From contig NZ_BMCT01000004.1 in the NCBI RefSeq assembly GCF_014635325.1, forward strand, positions 186,001-250,000: a stretch of 64,000 nt of DNA, in the 5' to 3' direction. Under the pieces are notes generated by a model, which saw only the letters and a program-made list of their open reading frames with translations, searched no databases and was not told the origin of the DNA. This stretch comes from Azorhizobium oxalatiphilum. Lineage in GTDB: Bacteria; Pseudomonadota; Alphaproteobacteria; Rhizobiales; Xanthobacteraceae. This document shows, one piece after another, positions 1 to 8,519 of this stretch (the stretch's first letter is position 1; each line of letters begins with the position of its first letter). A program made the translations under genes and the position numbers.

Positions 1-721
1 GATGGGGGCGACGGAGGCGGCCATCGCCGCGCATGTGGCGGAGCTGGTGCCGGAGCGGGCCACGCTCCAGATCGGCATCGGCGCCGTTCCCGATACGGTG
101 CTCGCGGCGCTGGGCCAGCATCGCGATCTCGGCCTGCATTCCGGCGTCATCGGGGATCGCGCGGTGGAACTGATCGAGGCCGGTATCGTCACCAATGCGC
201 ACAAGAGCATCGATGCGGGCCTCACCGTCACCAATGCCGTCTTCGGCACGCAGTTGGCGCGCCGCCATGTGCATGCCAATCCCGGTATCCGCGTGCGTCC
301 TGCGCGCTACACCCACGGGCGCGAGGTTCTGGCATCCATCGATCGTCTGGTGACGGTGAATTCGGCGCTGGAGGTGGATCTGTCCGGACAGGCCAATACG
401 GAGATGGCCGGTGGCGCCTATGTGGGGGGCACCGGCGGCCTCATGGATTTCGCCCGCGCGGCACGGCTGTCGCGCGGCGGGCGCAGCATCATCGCGCTGC
501 CTGCCACCGCGCGCAAAGGCACGGTGAGCCGCATCGTGCCCCGATTGGCCAACGTGACCCTGCCCAAGAGCGATGCGGATGTGGTGGTGACGGAGCACGG
601 GGTGGCGGACCTGCGTGGCCTCTCGCTCGCCGAGCGGGCAGGGCGCATGATCGCCATAGCGGATCCGGCATTCCGGGAGGAGCTGGAGCGCGCTTACAGG
701 GAGGCACAGCCCCATGCCTAA
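1..721 (+). CDS. Acetyl-CoA hydrolase/4-hydroxybutyrate CoA-transferase family protein, C-terminal part
   Basis: This is the C-terminal half of a family I CoA-transferase of the acetyl-CoA hydrolase/4-hydroxybutyrate CoA-transferase type, which moves CoA between carboxylic acids in the cytoplasm. The visible 239 residues hold the family segments LQIGIGAVPD, the substrate loop SGQANTEMAGGAYVGGTGG and the late IIALPATARKGTVSRIVP stretch. An ATG lies at base 2, but homologues are about 430 residues and the visible start falls in mid-domain, so the gene begins upstream of the window. Its stop overlaps the next start by 8 bases, so the two are translationally coupled. Because MaoC and CitE-like genes follow, the likely role is activation of a C4/C5 dicarboxylate such as itaconate, as in the Ict-Ich-Ccl (Rip) pathway. 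The substrate is inference. Confidence 0.85.
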   Translation, partial: MGATEAAIAAHVAELVPERATLQIGIGAVPDTVLAALGQHRDLGLHSGVIGDRAVELIEAGIVTNAHKSIDAGLTVTNAVFGTQLARRHVHANPGIRVRPARYTHGREVLASIDRLVTVNSALEVDLSGQANTEMAGGAYVGGTGGLMDFARAARLSRGGRSIIALPATARKGTVSRIVPRLANVTLPKSDADVVVTEHGVADLRGLSLAERAGRMIAIADPAFREELERAYREAQPHA

Positions 722-1919
722 GCCGGCCCCTCATGTCTCGCCGCGCCCCGGCCCCCTCGCGGGGCTGCGGGTGGTGGAGTTCGTCGGCATCGGGCCGGCG
801 CCTTTCTGCACCATGCTGCTGTCGGATCTCGGTGCCGAGGTGATCAGCATCGACCGCACGGTGGCGAGCGGCCTCGGCATCGCCCGTCCGCCGCGCTTCG
901 ATATCCTTGCCCGTGGCCGGCCCGTGCTGCGGCTGGACCTCAAGCGACCCGAGGGGCTGGCGCTGGCCCGGGAGCTGGTGGGCCGGGCCGATGCGCTGGT
1001 GGAAGGGTTCCGCCCCGGCGCCATGGAGCGGCTCGGGCTGGGGCCGGAGGACCTGCTCGGCCAGCATCCGGCGCTGGTCTATGGGCGGGTGACGGGCTGG
1101 GGGCAGGAGGGGCCGCTGGCGCAGTCCGCCGGGCATGATCTGAACTATATCGCCCTCACGGGCGCGCTCCATGCCATCGGCCGGGCCGGCCAGCCGCCGA
1201 CGCCGCCCCTCAATCTGGTGGGGGATTTTGGCGGTGGCGGGCTGCTGCTGGCCTTCGGCATCGTGTGCGCGCTCCATTCCGCCCGCGCCACCGGCCGGGG
1301 GCAGGTGGTGGATGCGGCGATGATCGACGGCGCAGCAACGCTCATGGCCTCCATGTTCGGGCTTGCGGCGGCGGGCCTGCATGGCACCGAGCGCGGCACC
1401 AACCTGCTGGATTCCGGCGCGCCCCATTATGACGTCTACGCGTGTGCGGACGGGCAGTATGTGGCCGTGGCGCCCATCGAGCAGAAGTTCCGCGCGCAAA
1501 TGCTGGCGCGCCTCGGCATCGCGCCGGAGGACGAGCGGCTGTTCGCGGATCCCGCCTCATGGCCGCAGGCAAGGGCGTTGCTGGCCGAACGCTTCCGGGC
1601 GCAGCCGCGCGCGCATTGGGAAAGCCTGTTTGCCGATACGGACGCCTGCGTTGCGCCGGTGCTCACCATGGCCGAGGCCCCGGCCCATGCGCACCATCGC
1701 GCGCGGGGCAGTTTCGTGGAGGTGGACGGGGTTGCCCATCCCGCGCCCGCGCCACGCTTTTCGGGCACGCCGGCCGCGGCGCCCGGTGCCGACGTGAGGA
1801 CGGCGGCCGAGCGGCTGGCGGGCTGGGGACTGGACGAGGCGCGCCTCGACGCGCTGGCGGCGGCGGGCGTCGTGCATCGGGATGCGGGCGAGATAGACAA
1901 GAACCGACAGGGAGGATGA
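714..1919 (+). CDS. AMACR-like member of the CaiB/BaiF family III CoA-transferases
   Basis: The 401-residue protein belongs to the CaiB/BaiF fold, which includes formyl-CoA transferase and alpha-methylacyl-CoA racemase (AMACR). The N-terminal Rossmann part reads LAGLRVVEFVGIGPAPFCTM. The segment GHDLNYIALTGALHAIGR followed by NLVGDFGGGG matches the AMACR active site, with His141 and Asp171 in the positions of the racemase acid/base pair. This makes a racemase or epimerase acting on a methyl-branched acyl-CoA as likely as a CoA-transferase. The ATG overlaps the previous gene, and the MaoC gene follows 3 bases after the stop, so all sit in one operon. In a pathway through methyl-branched CoA esters such as citramalyl- or methylsuccinyl-CoA, it could invert the methyl centre. 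That role is inferred from context only. Confidence 0.85.
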   Translation: MPKPAPHVSPRPGPLAGLRVVEFVGIGPAPFCTMLLSDLGAEVISIDRTVASGLGIARPPRFDILARGRPVLRLDLKRPEGLALARELVGRADALVEGFRPGAMERLGLGPEDLLGQHPALVYGRVTGWGQEGPLAQSAGHDLNYIALTGALHAIGRAGQPPTPPLNLVGDFGGGGLLLAFGIVCALHSARATGRGQVVDAAMIDGAATLMASMFGLAAAGLHGTERGTNLLDSGAPHYDVYACADGQYVAVAPIEQKFRAQMLARLGIAPEDERLFADPASWPQARALLAERFRAQPRAHWESLFADTDACVAPVLTMAEAPAHAHHRARGSFVEVDGVAHPAPAPRFSGTPAAAPGADVRTAAERLAGWGLDEARLDALAAAGVVHRDAGEIDKNRQGG

Positions 1920-1922
1920 AAG

Positions 1923-2381
1923 ATGGCTGGTCTGTATTTCGAGGAGTTCAGCGCGGGGCAGGAGTTCGATCATGTCTTTACCCGCACGGTCACGGAGATG
2001 GACAACACCATGTTCAGCCTCATGACCATGAACCCGCAGCCGCTGCATCTGGATGCGCATTTCTCGGAGGGCACGGAATGGGGGCAGCGCCTGTTCAACA
2101 GCCTCTATACGCTCGGCATCATGATCGGCATGACCGTCTATGACACCACGCTCGGCACCACGGTGGGCAATCTGGGCATGACCGATGTGGCCTTCCCGCG
2201 CCCGGTGTTCCATGGCGACACGCTGAAGGCGCGCACCAAGGTGCTGTCGGTGCGGGCGAGCAAGTCACGCCCCAAGGTGGGCATCGTGGAGTTCGAGCAT
2301 ACGGCGCTCAACCAGCGCGGCGAGGTCGTGGCCTCCTGCCGGCGCACCGCCATGATGAACCGCCGTCCGGAGGCCGCATGA
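1923..2381 (+). CDS. MaoC-family enoyl-CoA hydratase
   Basis: A single hot-dog domain of 152 residues of the MaoC/R-specific hydratase type, which adds water across the double bond of an enoyl-CoA. The core reads MNPQPLHLDAHF followed by FNSLYTLG. In the usual motif (Asp-x-Asn-Pro-x-His) an aspartate lies five residues before the histidine. Here that position is Asn, so the catalytic dyad differs from classic PhaJ-type enzymes, although His is kept. The gene starts 3 bases after the CaiB-like gene and its stop overlaps the lyase start (ATGA), so it is part of the same operon. By analogy with itaconate degradation it would hydrate itaconyl-CoA or mesaconyl-CoA to citramalyl-CoA; the substrate is not proven by sequence. 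Confidence 0.85.
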   Translation: MAGLYFEEFSAGQEFDHVFTRTVTEMDNTMFSLMTMNPQPLHLDAHFSEGTEWGQRLFNSLYTLGIMIGMTVYDTTLGTTVGNLGMTDVAFPRPVFHGDTLKARTKVLSVRASKSRPKVGIVEFEHTALNQRGEVVASCRRTAMMNRRPEAA

Positions 2382-3259
2382 TGCGCTCCTTCCTCTTCGT
2401 GCCCGGCGACAGCGCCCGCAAGTTCGAAAAGGCATCCGGCGGCACCGCCGATGCGCTGATCCTCGATCTGGAGGATTCCGTCGCGCTCCCCGCCAAGCCG
2501 GCGGCGCGCGCGCAGGTGCTGGAGATGTTGCGCGCTCCGCGCAGGCAAAAGCTGTTCGTGCGCGTGAATGCGCTCGACACCGGCCTCACCGCGGCGGATG
2601 TGGCTGCGGTGATGCCGGGGCGGCCGGATGGCATCGTCCTGCCCAAATGCGCCGGCCCGGACCATGTGCTCCAGCTGGGCCATTATCTCGATATCTGCGA
2701 GGCGCTCGAAGGGGAGGGCGCGGCCGGCCGGACAAGCATCCTCGCCATCGTCACCGAGACGGCGGACTCCGTTCTGGCGCTGGCCGGGGCGCGTTATCGC
2801 GGTGTCAGCCCACGGCTGTGGGGCATGGCGTGGGGAGCGGAGGATCTGGCGGCCTCCGTGGGCGCCACCTCCAACGAGACGGAGGGGCGCTTCAGCGAGC
2901 CCTTCGTGCTGGCGCGCAACCTCTGCCTCATGGCTGCCGCTGCGGCGGGGGTGGCGGCGGTGGATACGGTGACGACCGATATCGGCAATCTGGCCAAGGT
3001 GGATGGGGAGGCCCGGGCGGCGCGGCGCGATGGTTTCGCGGCCAAGATGGTCATCCATCCCAGCCATGTGGATGTGGTGAATGCCGCCTTCACACCGTCT
3101 GCGGACGAGGTGGCCTGGGCGCAGCGTATCCGTCAGGCGTTTGCCAACGAGCCGAACGCGGGGGTAGTGAACCTCGACGGCAAGATGGTGGACAAGCCGC
3201 ATCTGCGCAGCGCGGAGCGTATCCTCGCGCAGGCCGGAGCGGGAACGGGTTCCGCATGA
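2378..3259 (+). CDS. HpcH/HpaI-CitE-like acyl-CoA lyase (citramalyl-CoA lyase candidate)
   Basis: This 293-residue TIM-barrel protein belongs to the CitE-like lyase/aldolase group that cleaves or forms beta-hydroxyacyl-CoA such as malyl-CoA and citramalyl-CoA. The start MRSFLFVPGDSARKFEKA is the family signature. ILDLEDSVA, the VRVN strand, the IVTETADSVLAL strand and WGAEDLAASVGA carry the expected Mg2+ and CoA-contacting acidic residues. It is translationally coupled to the MaoC gene (ATGA). After a CoA-transferase and a hydratase, cleavage of citramalyl-CoA to pyruvate and acetyl-CoA would complete an itaconate-type route. A beta-methylmalyl-CoA or malyl-CoA lyase is the main alternative. 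Confidence 0.88.
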   Translation: MMRSFLFVPGDSARKFEKASGGTADALILDLEDSVALPAKPAARAQVLEMLRAPRRQKLFVRVNALDTGLTAADVAAVMPGRPDGIVLPKCAGPDHVLQLGHYLDICEALEGEGAAGRTSILAIVTETADSVLALAGARYRGVSPRLWGMAWGAEDLAASVGATSNETEGRFSEPFVLARNLCLMAAAAAGVAAVDTVTTDIGNLAKVDGEARAARRDGFAAKMVIHPSHVDVVNAAFTPSADEVAWAQRIRQAFANEPNAGVVNLDGKMVDKPHLRSAERILAQAGAGTGSA

Positions 3260-3326
3260 ACGCCAGTCCCGGCCCCGCGCGGGGCCGGGCACGGATAACG
3301 TAAGACAAGGGAATGGTGGTGGCGCA

Positions 3327-4079
3327 ATGGCCGTGAAACAGGCCCAGAATGTTCTGGAAATCCTGGAATATTTCGCGAAGCGCAAGCGGCCGGCCAGCCT
3401 GTCGGAGCTGGCCGATGATCTCGGCTGGCCGCGCTCCAGCACCTTCAACCTCATCAATACGCTGATCGACAAGGGCTATCTCTACGAGCCTAAGGCGCGG
3501 GGGGGCTATTATCCCACCCCGCGCTGGCAGGTGATGTCCAATGCGGTGGCCGATGCGGAGCCGCTGCCGGAGGCCATCGCCTCGCTGGTGAGCGAGGTGG
3601 CCGAGGAGACCGGGGAAACCACCGCCATCGGCGGGCCGGCGGGCACGTCCCTGATCTTCATCCATGTGGTGGAATCGACCTCGCCCATTCGCTATTTCGC
3701 GCAGATCGGCCACAAGCTGCCCATCCATGCCACCTCCACGGGGCGGGCGGTGCTGAGCCAGTACAGCCGGGATGAGCGCTATGCGCTCTATCGCAAGATC
3801 AAGTTCGTGAAATATGCGCGCAATACGCTGACCAGCATCGAGGAAGTGGAAGCGGAAATCCGCCGCTCCGAGCAACGCGGCTGGTTCCAGAGCATTTCCG
3901 ATTACAGCCAGGACCTGTGCGGCGTCGCGCTGCCGCTGCCGCTGGGTGCCCGCCGGCTGGCCATGGTGGTGGCGGGGCCGGAGTTCCGGTGCGTGCAGCG
4001 CATCGAGGCGATGGCGGACATCTCCCGCCGGGCCATCAGCCGCTTCCGGCCGCTGCTGGACGAATATTCCGGCAGCTGA
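3327..4079 (+). CDS. IclR-family transcriptional regulator
   Basis: A 250-residue IclR-type regulator. The N-terminal winged helix covers about residues 5-65 (NVLEILEYFAKRKRPASLSE then WPRSSTFNLINTLIDKGYL). The C-terminal effector-binding domain has typical IclR segments such as LPIHATSTGRAVLS and SISDYSQDLCGVALPL. It begins 67 bases after the CitE-like gene on the same strand, with AAGGGA upstream of the ATG, so it may be co-transcribed. It is the likely regulator of the organic-acid operon before it, although the acid-sugar operon after it is also possible. IclR members often sense small carboxylic acids. Confidence 0.92.
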   Translation: MAVKQAQNVLEILEYFAKRKRPASLSELADDLGWPRSSTFNLINTLIDKGYLYEPKARGGYYPTPRWQVMSNAVADAEPLPEAIASLVSEVAEETGETTAIGGPAGTSLIFIHVVESTSPIRYFAQIGHKLPIHATSTGRAVLSQYSRDERYALYRKIKFVKYARNTLTSIEEVEAEIRRSEQRGWFQSISDYSQDLCGVALPLPLGARRLAMVVAGPEFRCVQRIEAMADISRRAISRFRPLLDEYSGS

Positions 4080-4131
4080 GCAGCGCAGAATGCGCGGTCC
4101 GACCTCGGGTCGGTTGGCTGCTACGGTGTTC

Positions 4132-4238
4132 TTGCGCGTTTGGCGCAAACCATTTTCACTTGTCATTACAAGTGTGTGACCGGCCGCGCCGCCGCCGATC
4201 CACCTATGAAAGCCAGATTTTGCGCGCTTTTCGCGCAA
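4132..4238. promoter_or_regulatory. Three palindromes upstream of the acid-sugar operon
   Basis: The 334-base gap between the IclR gene and the permease holds three inverted repeats. TTGCGC-N5-GCGCAA lies at 4132-4148. CACTTGT-CATT-ACAAGTG lies at 4157-4174 and is perfect, with 7-base arms. TTGCGCG-CTTTT-CGCGCAA lies at 4220-4238. The first and third share TTGCGC/GCGCAA half-sites, so one factor may bind twice. The DeoR protein encoded at 7734 and the IclR protein encoded at 3327 are the nearest candidates. That these are operators is inferred from symmetry and position. The rest of the gap shows no gene. Confidence 0.5.
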
Positions 4239-4413
4239 TCGCGGTTGTGCCCGCGCCTGCGACAAATCAGGCGAAATGTGGGCTGGAATTGCTCAAAATG
4301 CGCATATTGCCTTGCCATGATGGTCGCCGCGCGCAATAAGCACGGCTAACAATGGATCGAAGGCGCGCGATGTGCGCCGCGAAATGCGCGAAACGCGTAA
4401 AGGGAGAAGGCCA

Positions 4414-5442
4414 GTGCAGATTCCAATCAAGCGTGCGATCGAGAAGGTCCCCGGTGGCATGATGGTCGTGCCGCTGCTCATCGGCGCGCTGATCGCCACC
4501 TTCTTCCCTGAGACGCCCAAGGTGTTCGGTTCCTTCACCGGCGCCCTGTTCTCCGGTTCGCTCACCATTCTCGCGGTGTTCTACGTCTGCATGGGCGCGA
4601 GCATCGACTTCAAGGCCACCCCCTACATCATCAAGAAGGGCGGCACGCTCTTCGCGGTGAAGGTCGGCATGGCCATGGTGCTGGGCGTGATCTTCGGCCG
4701 CTTCCTCGGTGAGGCGCCGGTCGCCGCCGGCATGTTCGCGGGCCTGTCCACGCTCGCCATCGTCGCCGCCATGAACGACACCAACGGCGGCCTCTACATG
4801 GCGCTGATGGGTCAGTATGGCCGCCCGCGCGATGTGGGCGCCTACACCATCATGACGCTCGAGTCCGGTCCGTTCCTGACCATGGTCACGCTGGGCGTGG
4901 CGGGTCTGTCTGCCTTCCCGTGGCAGGCGCTGGTGGGCTCCATCCTGCCGCTCGCCGTGGGCATGCTGCTGGGCAATCTCGACCGCGACATGCGCGCCTT
5001 CCTCAGCAAGGCCATTCCGGTGATGATCCCGTTCTTCTCCTTCGCGCTTGGTGCGGGCCTCGATCTCTCCAAGGTCTGGCATGCCGGCCTGCTGGGCGTG
5101 GGCCTCGGCGTCGCGGTGGTCGTGGTCACGGGCATTCCGCTGTTCTTCGCCGATCGCCTCACCGGCGGCACCGGCGTGGCGGGCGTCTCCGCTGCCTCCA
5201 CGGCGGGTAACGCCGCTGCGGTTCCGGCCATCGTCGCCGCCGCCAATCCGGCCTATGCCGCTGCCGCCGCGCCTGCCACCATTCTGGTTGCCGCCTGCGT
5301 GGTGGTGACGGCCATCCTCACCCCGCTGGTCACGGCCTGGGTCTACCGGGTGTTCGGTCGTCCCGACGATCCGACGGAAGTTGCCGATGAGGCTGCGGCC
5401 CTCGAAGCCGGCAAGCCTGCCACTGCCCCGGCCGGGCACTGA
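4414..5442 (+). CDS. kdgT: 2-keto-3-deoxygluconate permease family transporter
   Basis: A 342-residue inner-membrane permease of the KdgT family, with about ten hydrophobic segments. I chose the GTG start because it follows AAGGGAGAAGG by three bases and gives [17 protein letters not shown], which matches the family N-terminus. The upstream in-frame ATG at 4372 adds 14 basic residues without family resemblance. The next gene starts one base after the stop, so this heads an operon with an acid-sugar kinase and a PdxA2-type dehydrogenase. The transported substrate is therefore more likely a four-carbon acid sugar (threonate or erythronate) or a related sugar acid than 2-keto-3-deoxygluconate itself. 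That shift in substrate is inference. Confidence 0.88.
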   Translation: MQIPIKRAIEKVPGGMMVVPLLIGALIATFFPETPKVFGSFTGALFSGSLTILAVFYVCMGASIDFKATPYIIKKGGTLFAVKVGMAMVLGVIFGRFLGEAPVAAGMFAGLSTLAIVAAMNDTNGGLYMALMGQYGRPRDVGAYTIMTLESGPFLTMVTLGVAGLSAFPWQALVGSILPLAVGMLLGNLDRDMRAFLSKAIPVMIPFFSFALGAGLDLSKVWHAGLLGVGLGVAVVVVTGIPLFFADRLTGGTGVAGVSAASTAGNAAAVPAIVAAANPAYAAAAAPATILVAACVVVTAILTPLVTAWVYRVFGRPDDPTEVADEAAALEAGKPATAPAGH

Positions 5443-5443
5443 C

Positions 5444-6694
5444 ATGGCTGGTCGCTGGCTCATTCTCGCCGACGACCTCACCGGAGCTGCGGACTGCGCC
5501 ATTGCCTTCGGGCGGCGCGGTTCCGACGCCGGGGTCAGTTGGGGCGAGCCGCCGGAGACGGGCGCACAGCCGCCCGTCTTTTCCTATGACACCGACAGCC
5601 GCGGCATGGCCCCCGAGGTCGCCGCGCGCACGCATGGCGAGATGCTTGCGAGGCTCTCCGCCACCGACCGCACGCTGTTCAAGAAGATCGACTCCACCTT
5701 GCGCGGCAACCCCGCCGTGGAGACGGCCGCCACCATCGCCTTCCTGAAGGCGCAGTCGGGCGCGGCCTTCGGCATCTTCGCCCCGGCCTTTCCCGCCACC
5801 CGGCGGACCACGATCGGCGGGCGCATCCATGTGAATGGGCGCCCGCTGGAAGAGGCCGAGGTCTGGCAGCGCGACCACAGCTATGAGAGCGCCAATCTCG
5901 TCGAGGTGCTGGCCACCGCCGGCGTGAAGGGCGAGGTCGTGCCGCTCGCCACCGTGCGTGGCACGCCAGAGGGCCTCAAGGCTGCGCTCGACGCCATCGC
6001 GGGGCAGGGCGACATCGTCGCCGTCTGCGATGCGGAGAGCGATGACGACCTCAACCGCATCGCGCAGGCCAGCCTGCCGGCGCGTCCGGGCACCTTCTTC
6101 ATCGGCAGCGCCGGCCTTGCCCATGCGCTGGCGGCGGCGAGCCCCGACGCGGGCGATGCCAAGCCGGCCCTGTCCACGTCCACGCAGGGCGCGCTGATGG
6201 TGGTGGGCTCGCTCGCCGCCGTTTCGCGGGCCGGTGCCCGCAAGCTCATCGCGGCCGGCGGTATCACCCATGTGCCCGTCACCACCGAAGTGCTGCTCAG
6301 CCTCCCGGAAGCGCGCGCCGAACTCGGCCGCACCGTCACCGCTCTGCTTGATTCCGGGCAGGACGTGATGGTGGAGATCGTCATGGGCGAGAAGCCCGAC
6401 ATGACCCTCGGCCCCCGGCTGGTGGAAGGGCTGGCGGACGCGCTGAAGCCGGTCGCCGGCCACATGAGCGCCTTCGCCGCCACCGGCGGGGAGACCGCCG
6501 CCGCGCTGCTGTCCAGCTTCGGCGTGAACGGCATCCGCCTCATCGACGAGATCGAGCCCGGCGTCGCGCTCGGCCTGACGCTTGGTGCCCTGTCGGTGCC
6601 GGTCGTCACCAAGGCCGGTGCCTTCGGCGACGAGGACAGCCTCTCGCGCATCGCCGCCCGTCTCAGGACCATTCGCAAAGGAGCATCGGCATGA
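5444..6694 (+). CDS. Four-carbon acid sugar kinase (DUF1537 family, DtnK/OtnK-like)
   Basis: This 416-residue cytoplasmic kinase belongs to the DUF1537 family, whose members phosphorylate D-threonate, D-erythronate or 3-oxo-tetronate. The N-terminal domain opens LILADDLTGAADCAIAF and has the substrate loop KKIDSTLRGNPAVET. The C-terminal domain carries the nucleotide-binding ATGGETAAALL segment. The start is set by MAGRWLILADD immediately after the permease stop; the longer ATG at 5381 lies inside the permease gene. Its stop overlaps the pdxA2 start (ATGA). Pairing of a DUF1537 kinase with PdxA2 is the known arrangement for turning D-threonate or D-erythronate into dihydroxyacetone phosphate. 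Confidence 0.92.
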   Translation: MAGRWLILADDLTGAADCAIAFGRRGSDAGVSWGEPPETGAQPPVFSYDTDSRGMAPEVAARTHGEMLARLSATDRTLFKKIDSTLRGNPAVETAATIAFLKAQSGAAFGIFAPAFPATRRTTIGGRIHVNGRPLEEAEVWQRDHSYESANLVEVLATAGVKGEVVPLATVRGTPEGLKAALDAIAGQGDIVAVCDAESDDDLNRIAQASLPARPGTFFIGSAGLAHALAAASPDAGDAKPALSTSTQGALMVVGSLAAVSRAGARKLIAAGGITHVPVTTEVLLSLPEARAELGRTVTALLDSGQDVMVEIVMGEKPDMTLGPRLVEGLADALKPVAGHMSAFAATGGETAAALLSSFGVNGIRLIDEIEPGVALGLTLGALSVPVVTKAGAFGDEDSLSRIAARLRTIRKGASA

Positions 6695-7701
6695 GCCGCC
6701 CCCGGCTTCCCACCGTCGCCATCACCATGGGTGATCCCGCCGGCATTGGTCCGGAGATCATCATGAAGGCGCTGGCGCACCCGGTGGTGCACGGCATGTG
6801 CGAGCCGCTGGTGATCGGCGATGCCGCCCGCCTGCGCAAGGCCGGTGCCGTCGTCGGCTCCCCCCTCGAGGTGGATGCGCTGAAGGATGCCGCCGACGCC
6901 GACTATGCCAACGGCCGGGTGCAGTGCCTCGACCTCGGCGTGGTGCCGGAAGACTTAGCCTTCGGCCAGGTGTCCCCGGCCGCAGGTGAAGCCGCCTACC
7001 GCTTCATCGAGAAGGCGGCGGAGCTGACCACCACCGGTCAGGCGCAGGCCATCTGCACCGCTCCGCTCAGCAAGGAGGCGCTGCACGCCGCCGGCCACAA
7101 GTATCCCGGCCACACCGAGCTGCTCGCGCATCTCACCGGCACGCCGGAAGTGTCCATGATGCTGGTGTCGCCCAAGCTGCGCGTCATCCACGTCACCACC
7201 CACATCGGCCTCATCGACGCCATCGCGAAGATCGAGCCCGGCCTCGTGGAGCGGGTCATTGCCCGTGGCCATGACGTGCTGGTGAAGGCGGGCATCGCCA
7301 ACCCGAAGATCGGCGTCTGCGCCATCAACCCGCATGCGGGCGAGAACGGCCTGTTCGGCTATGGCGAGGAAGCCGAGAAGATCACCCCCGCCGTCGAGAA
7401 GTGCCTCGCCAAGGGCTGGGACGTGCGCGGCCCGCTGCCGGCGGACACGCTGTTCTTCCTCGCGGGACGCGGCGACTACGACATGGTGGTGGCCATGTAT
7501 CACGATCAGGGCCACGGCCCGATCAAGGTGCTGGGCCTTGAGGCCGGTGTGAACATCACCGTCGGCCTGCCGGTCATCCGCACCTCGGTGGACCACGGCA
7601 CCGCCTTCGACATCGCCGGCAAGGGCATTGCCGACGAGCGCAGCCTCATCGAGGCCCTGCGCCAGGCCGTGGACCTTGCACCTGCGCGGGCCGCCTCCTA
7701 A
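6691..7701 (+). CDS. pdxA2: PdxA2-type 4-phospho-D-threonate/D-erythronate dehydrogenase
   Basis: A 336-residue member of the PdxA family of NAD-dependent oxidative decarboxylases. It shows TMGDPAGIGPEI at the start, the metal-site histidine in HTELLAHLTG, and MYHDQGHGPIKVLG near the end. True PdxA makes vitamin B6; the PdxA2 branch instead oxidises and decarboxylates 4-phosphothreonate or 4-phosphoerythronate to dihydroxyacetone phosphate. Overlap with the DUF1537 kinase gene supports the PdxA2 role. Its stop codon is embedded in a terminator-like hairpin at 7701-7725, so the operon may end here. Confidence 0.92.
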   Translation: MSRPRLPTVAITMGDPAGIGPEIIMKALAHPVVHGMCEPLVIGDAARLRKAGAVVGSPLEVDALKDAADADYANGRVQCLDLGVVPEDLAFGQVSPAAGEAAYRFIEKAAELTTTGQAQAICTAPLSKEALHAAGHKYPGHTELLAHLTGTPEVSMMLVSPKLRVIHVTTHIGLIDAIAKIEPGLVERVIARGHDVLVKAGIANPKIGVCAINPHAGENGLFGYGEEAEKITPAVEKCLAKGWDVRGPLPADTLFFLAGRGDYDMVVAMYHDQGHGPIKVLGLEAGVNITVGLPVIRTSVDHGTAFDIAGKGIADERSLIEALRQAVDLAPARAAS

Positions 7702-7725
7702 ACGTAGAGCGACTCTACGTTTTTC
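7701..7725 (+). terminator. Hairpin with T-run overlapping the pdxA2 stop
   Basis: AACGTAGAG-CGA-CTCTACGTT is a perfect 9-base-stem hairpin at 7701-7721, followed by TTTC. The last base of the pdxA2 stop is the first base of the stem. The shape fits an intrinsic terminator, but the stem is also a palindrome 10 bases before the deoR-type start, so it could double as an operator for that regulator. Confidence 0.65.
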
Positions 7726-7733
7726 GAGGGACC

Positions 7734-8492
7734 ATGCGCAGCAAGGAGCGCCGCTCACACTTCCTCGACGCCTTGCGCGCCGGGGAAGTCGACGTCACGG
7801 AGCTGTCGGCGCGGTTCGGGGTCTCGCCCTCGACCGTGCGGCGCGATCTCCAGCGCCTGTCGAAGGACAATGCGGTTCGGCGCACCTATGGCGGCGCCAT
7901 CCTCGCCGAGCGTCACCATGAGACGACGCTGGCCGAACGCAAGGTCGCGCAGGGCCGCCAGAAACAGGCCATCGCCCGCGCCGCCGCAGCCATGATCCAG
8001 GATGGCGACAGCCTGATTCTGGACGCCGGCTCCACCATCATGGCGCTTGGCCCCTTCCTGAAGGGGCGCACCCTGCGCATCGTCACCAACAACGTGGCCC
8101 TGCTGCCCTTCCTCGCGAAGGAGCCGGGCCTCGACGTGACCGTGCTCGGCGGCGCCCTGCGCCCCACCGGCATGGGCACGGTGGGCGCGCTGGCCTTCGA
8201 TGCCATGCGCCGCATCACGGCCGACTGGCTGTTCACCAGCGCGGACGGCGTAGTCGCGGAACGCGGCCTGTGCGAGGCCAGTCAGGATCAGGTGGCGCTC
8301 AAAAGCCTCATGATGCAGCAGGCCCGCCAGACCGTGGTGCTGGCCGACGCCACCAAGATCGGCCGCGCCGAAGTCTCCTACTGGGCGCCCTTGCCGGCGC
8401 GCTGGCAGATCGTGACCGACACCGGCGTGCCCGAGGACGAGGTCGCGGCCTTGAAGACGGCCGGCGGGCAGGTTCTGATCGTGCGGCCCTGA
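7734..8492 (+). CDS. DeoR-family transcriptional regulator
   Basis: A 252-residue DeoR/GlpR-type repressor. The winged helix lies at residues 1-58, with the family signature VSPSTVRRDLQRLSKD and then VRRTYGGA. The C-terminal sugar-phosphate isomerase-like effector domain shows ILDAGSTIMALG and IVTNNVALL. Members sense phosphorylated sugars or sugar acids. It lies 32 bases after pdxA2 on the same strand and probably represses the permease-kinase-dehydrogenase operon in response to a phosphorylated intermediate. The palindromes at 4132-4238 and the stem at 7701-7721 are candidate targets. An amidohydrolase gene follows within 30 bases. Confidence 0.92.
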   Translation: MRSKERRSHFLDALRAGEVDVTELSARFGVSPSTVRRDLQRLSKDNAVRRTYGGAILAERHHETTLAERKVAQGRQKQAIARAAAAMIQDGDSLILDAGSTIMALGPFLKGRTLRIVTNNVALLPFLAKEPGLDVTVLGGALRPTGMGTVGALAFDAMRRITADWLFTSADGVVAERGLCEASQDQVALKSLMMQQARQTVVLADATKIGRAEVSYWAPLPARWQIVTDTGVPEDEVAALKTAGGQVLIVRP

Positions 8493-8519
8493 CCGCCCCT
8501 CTTCCCTTCCGGTGATCCC

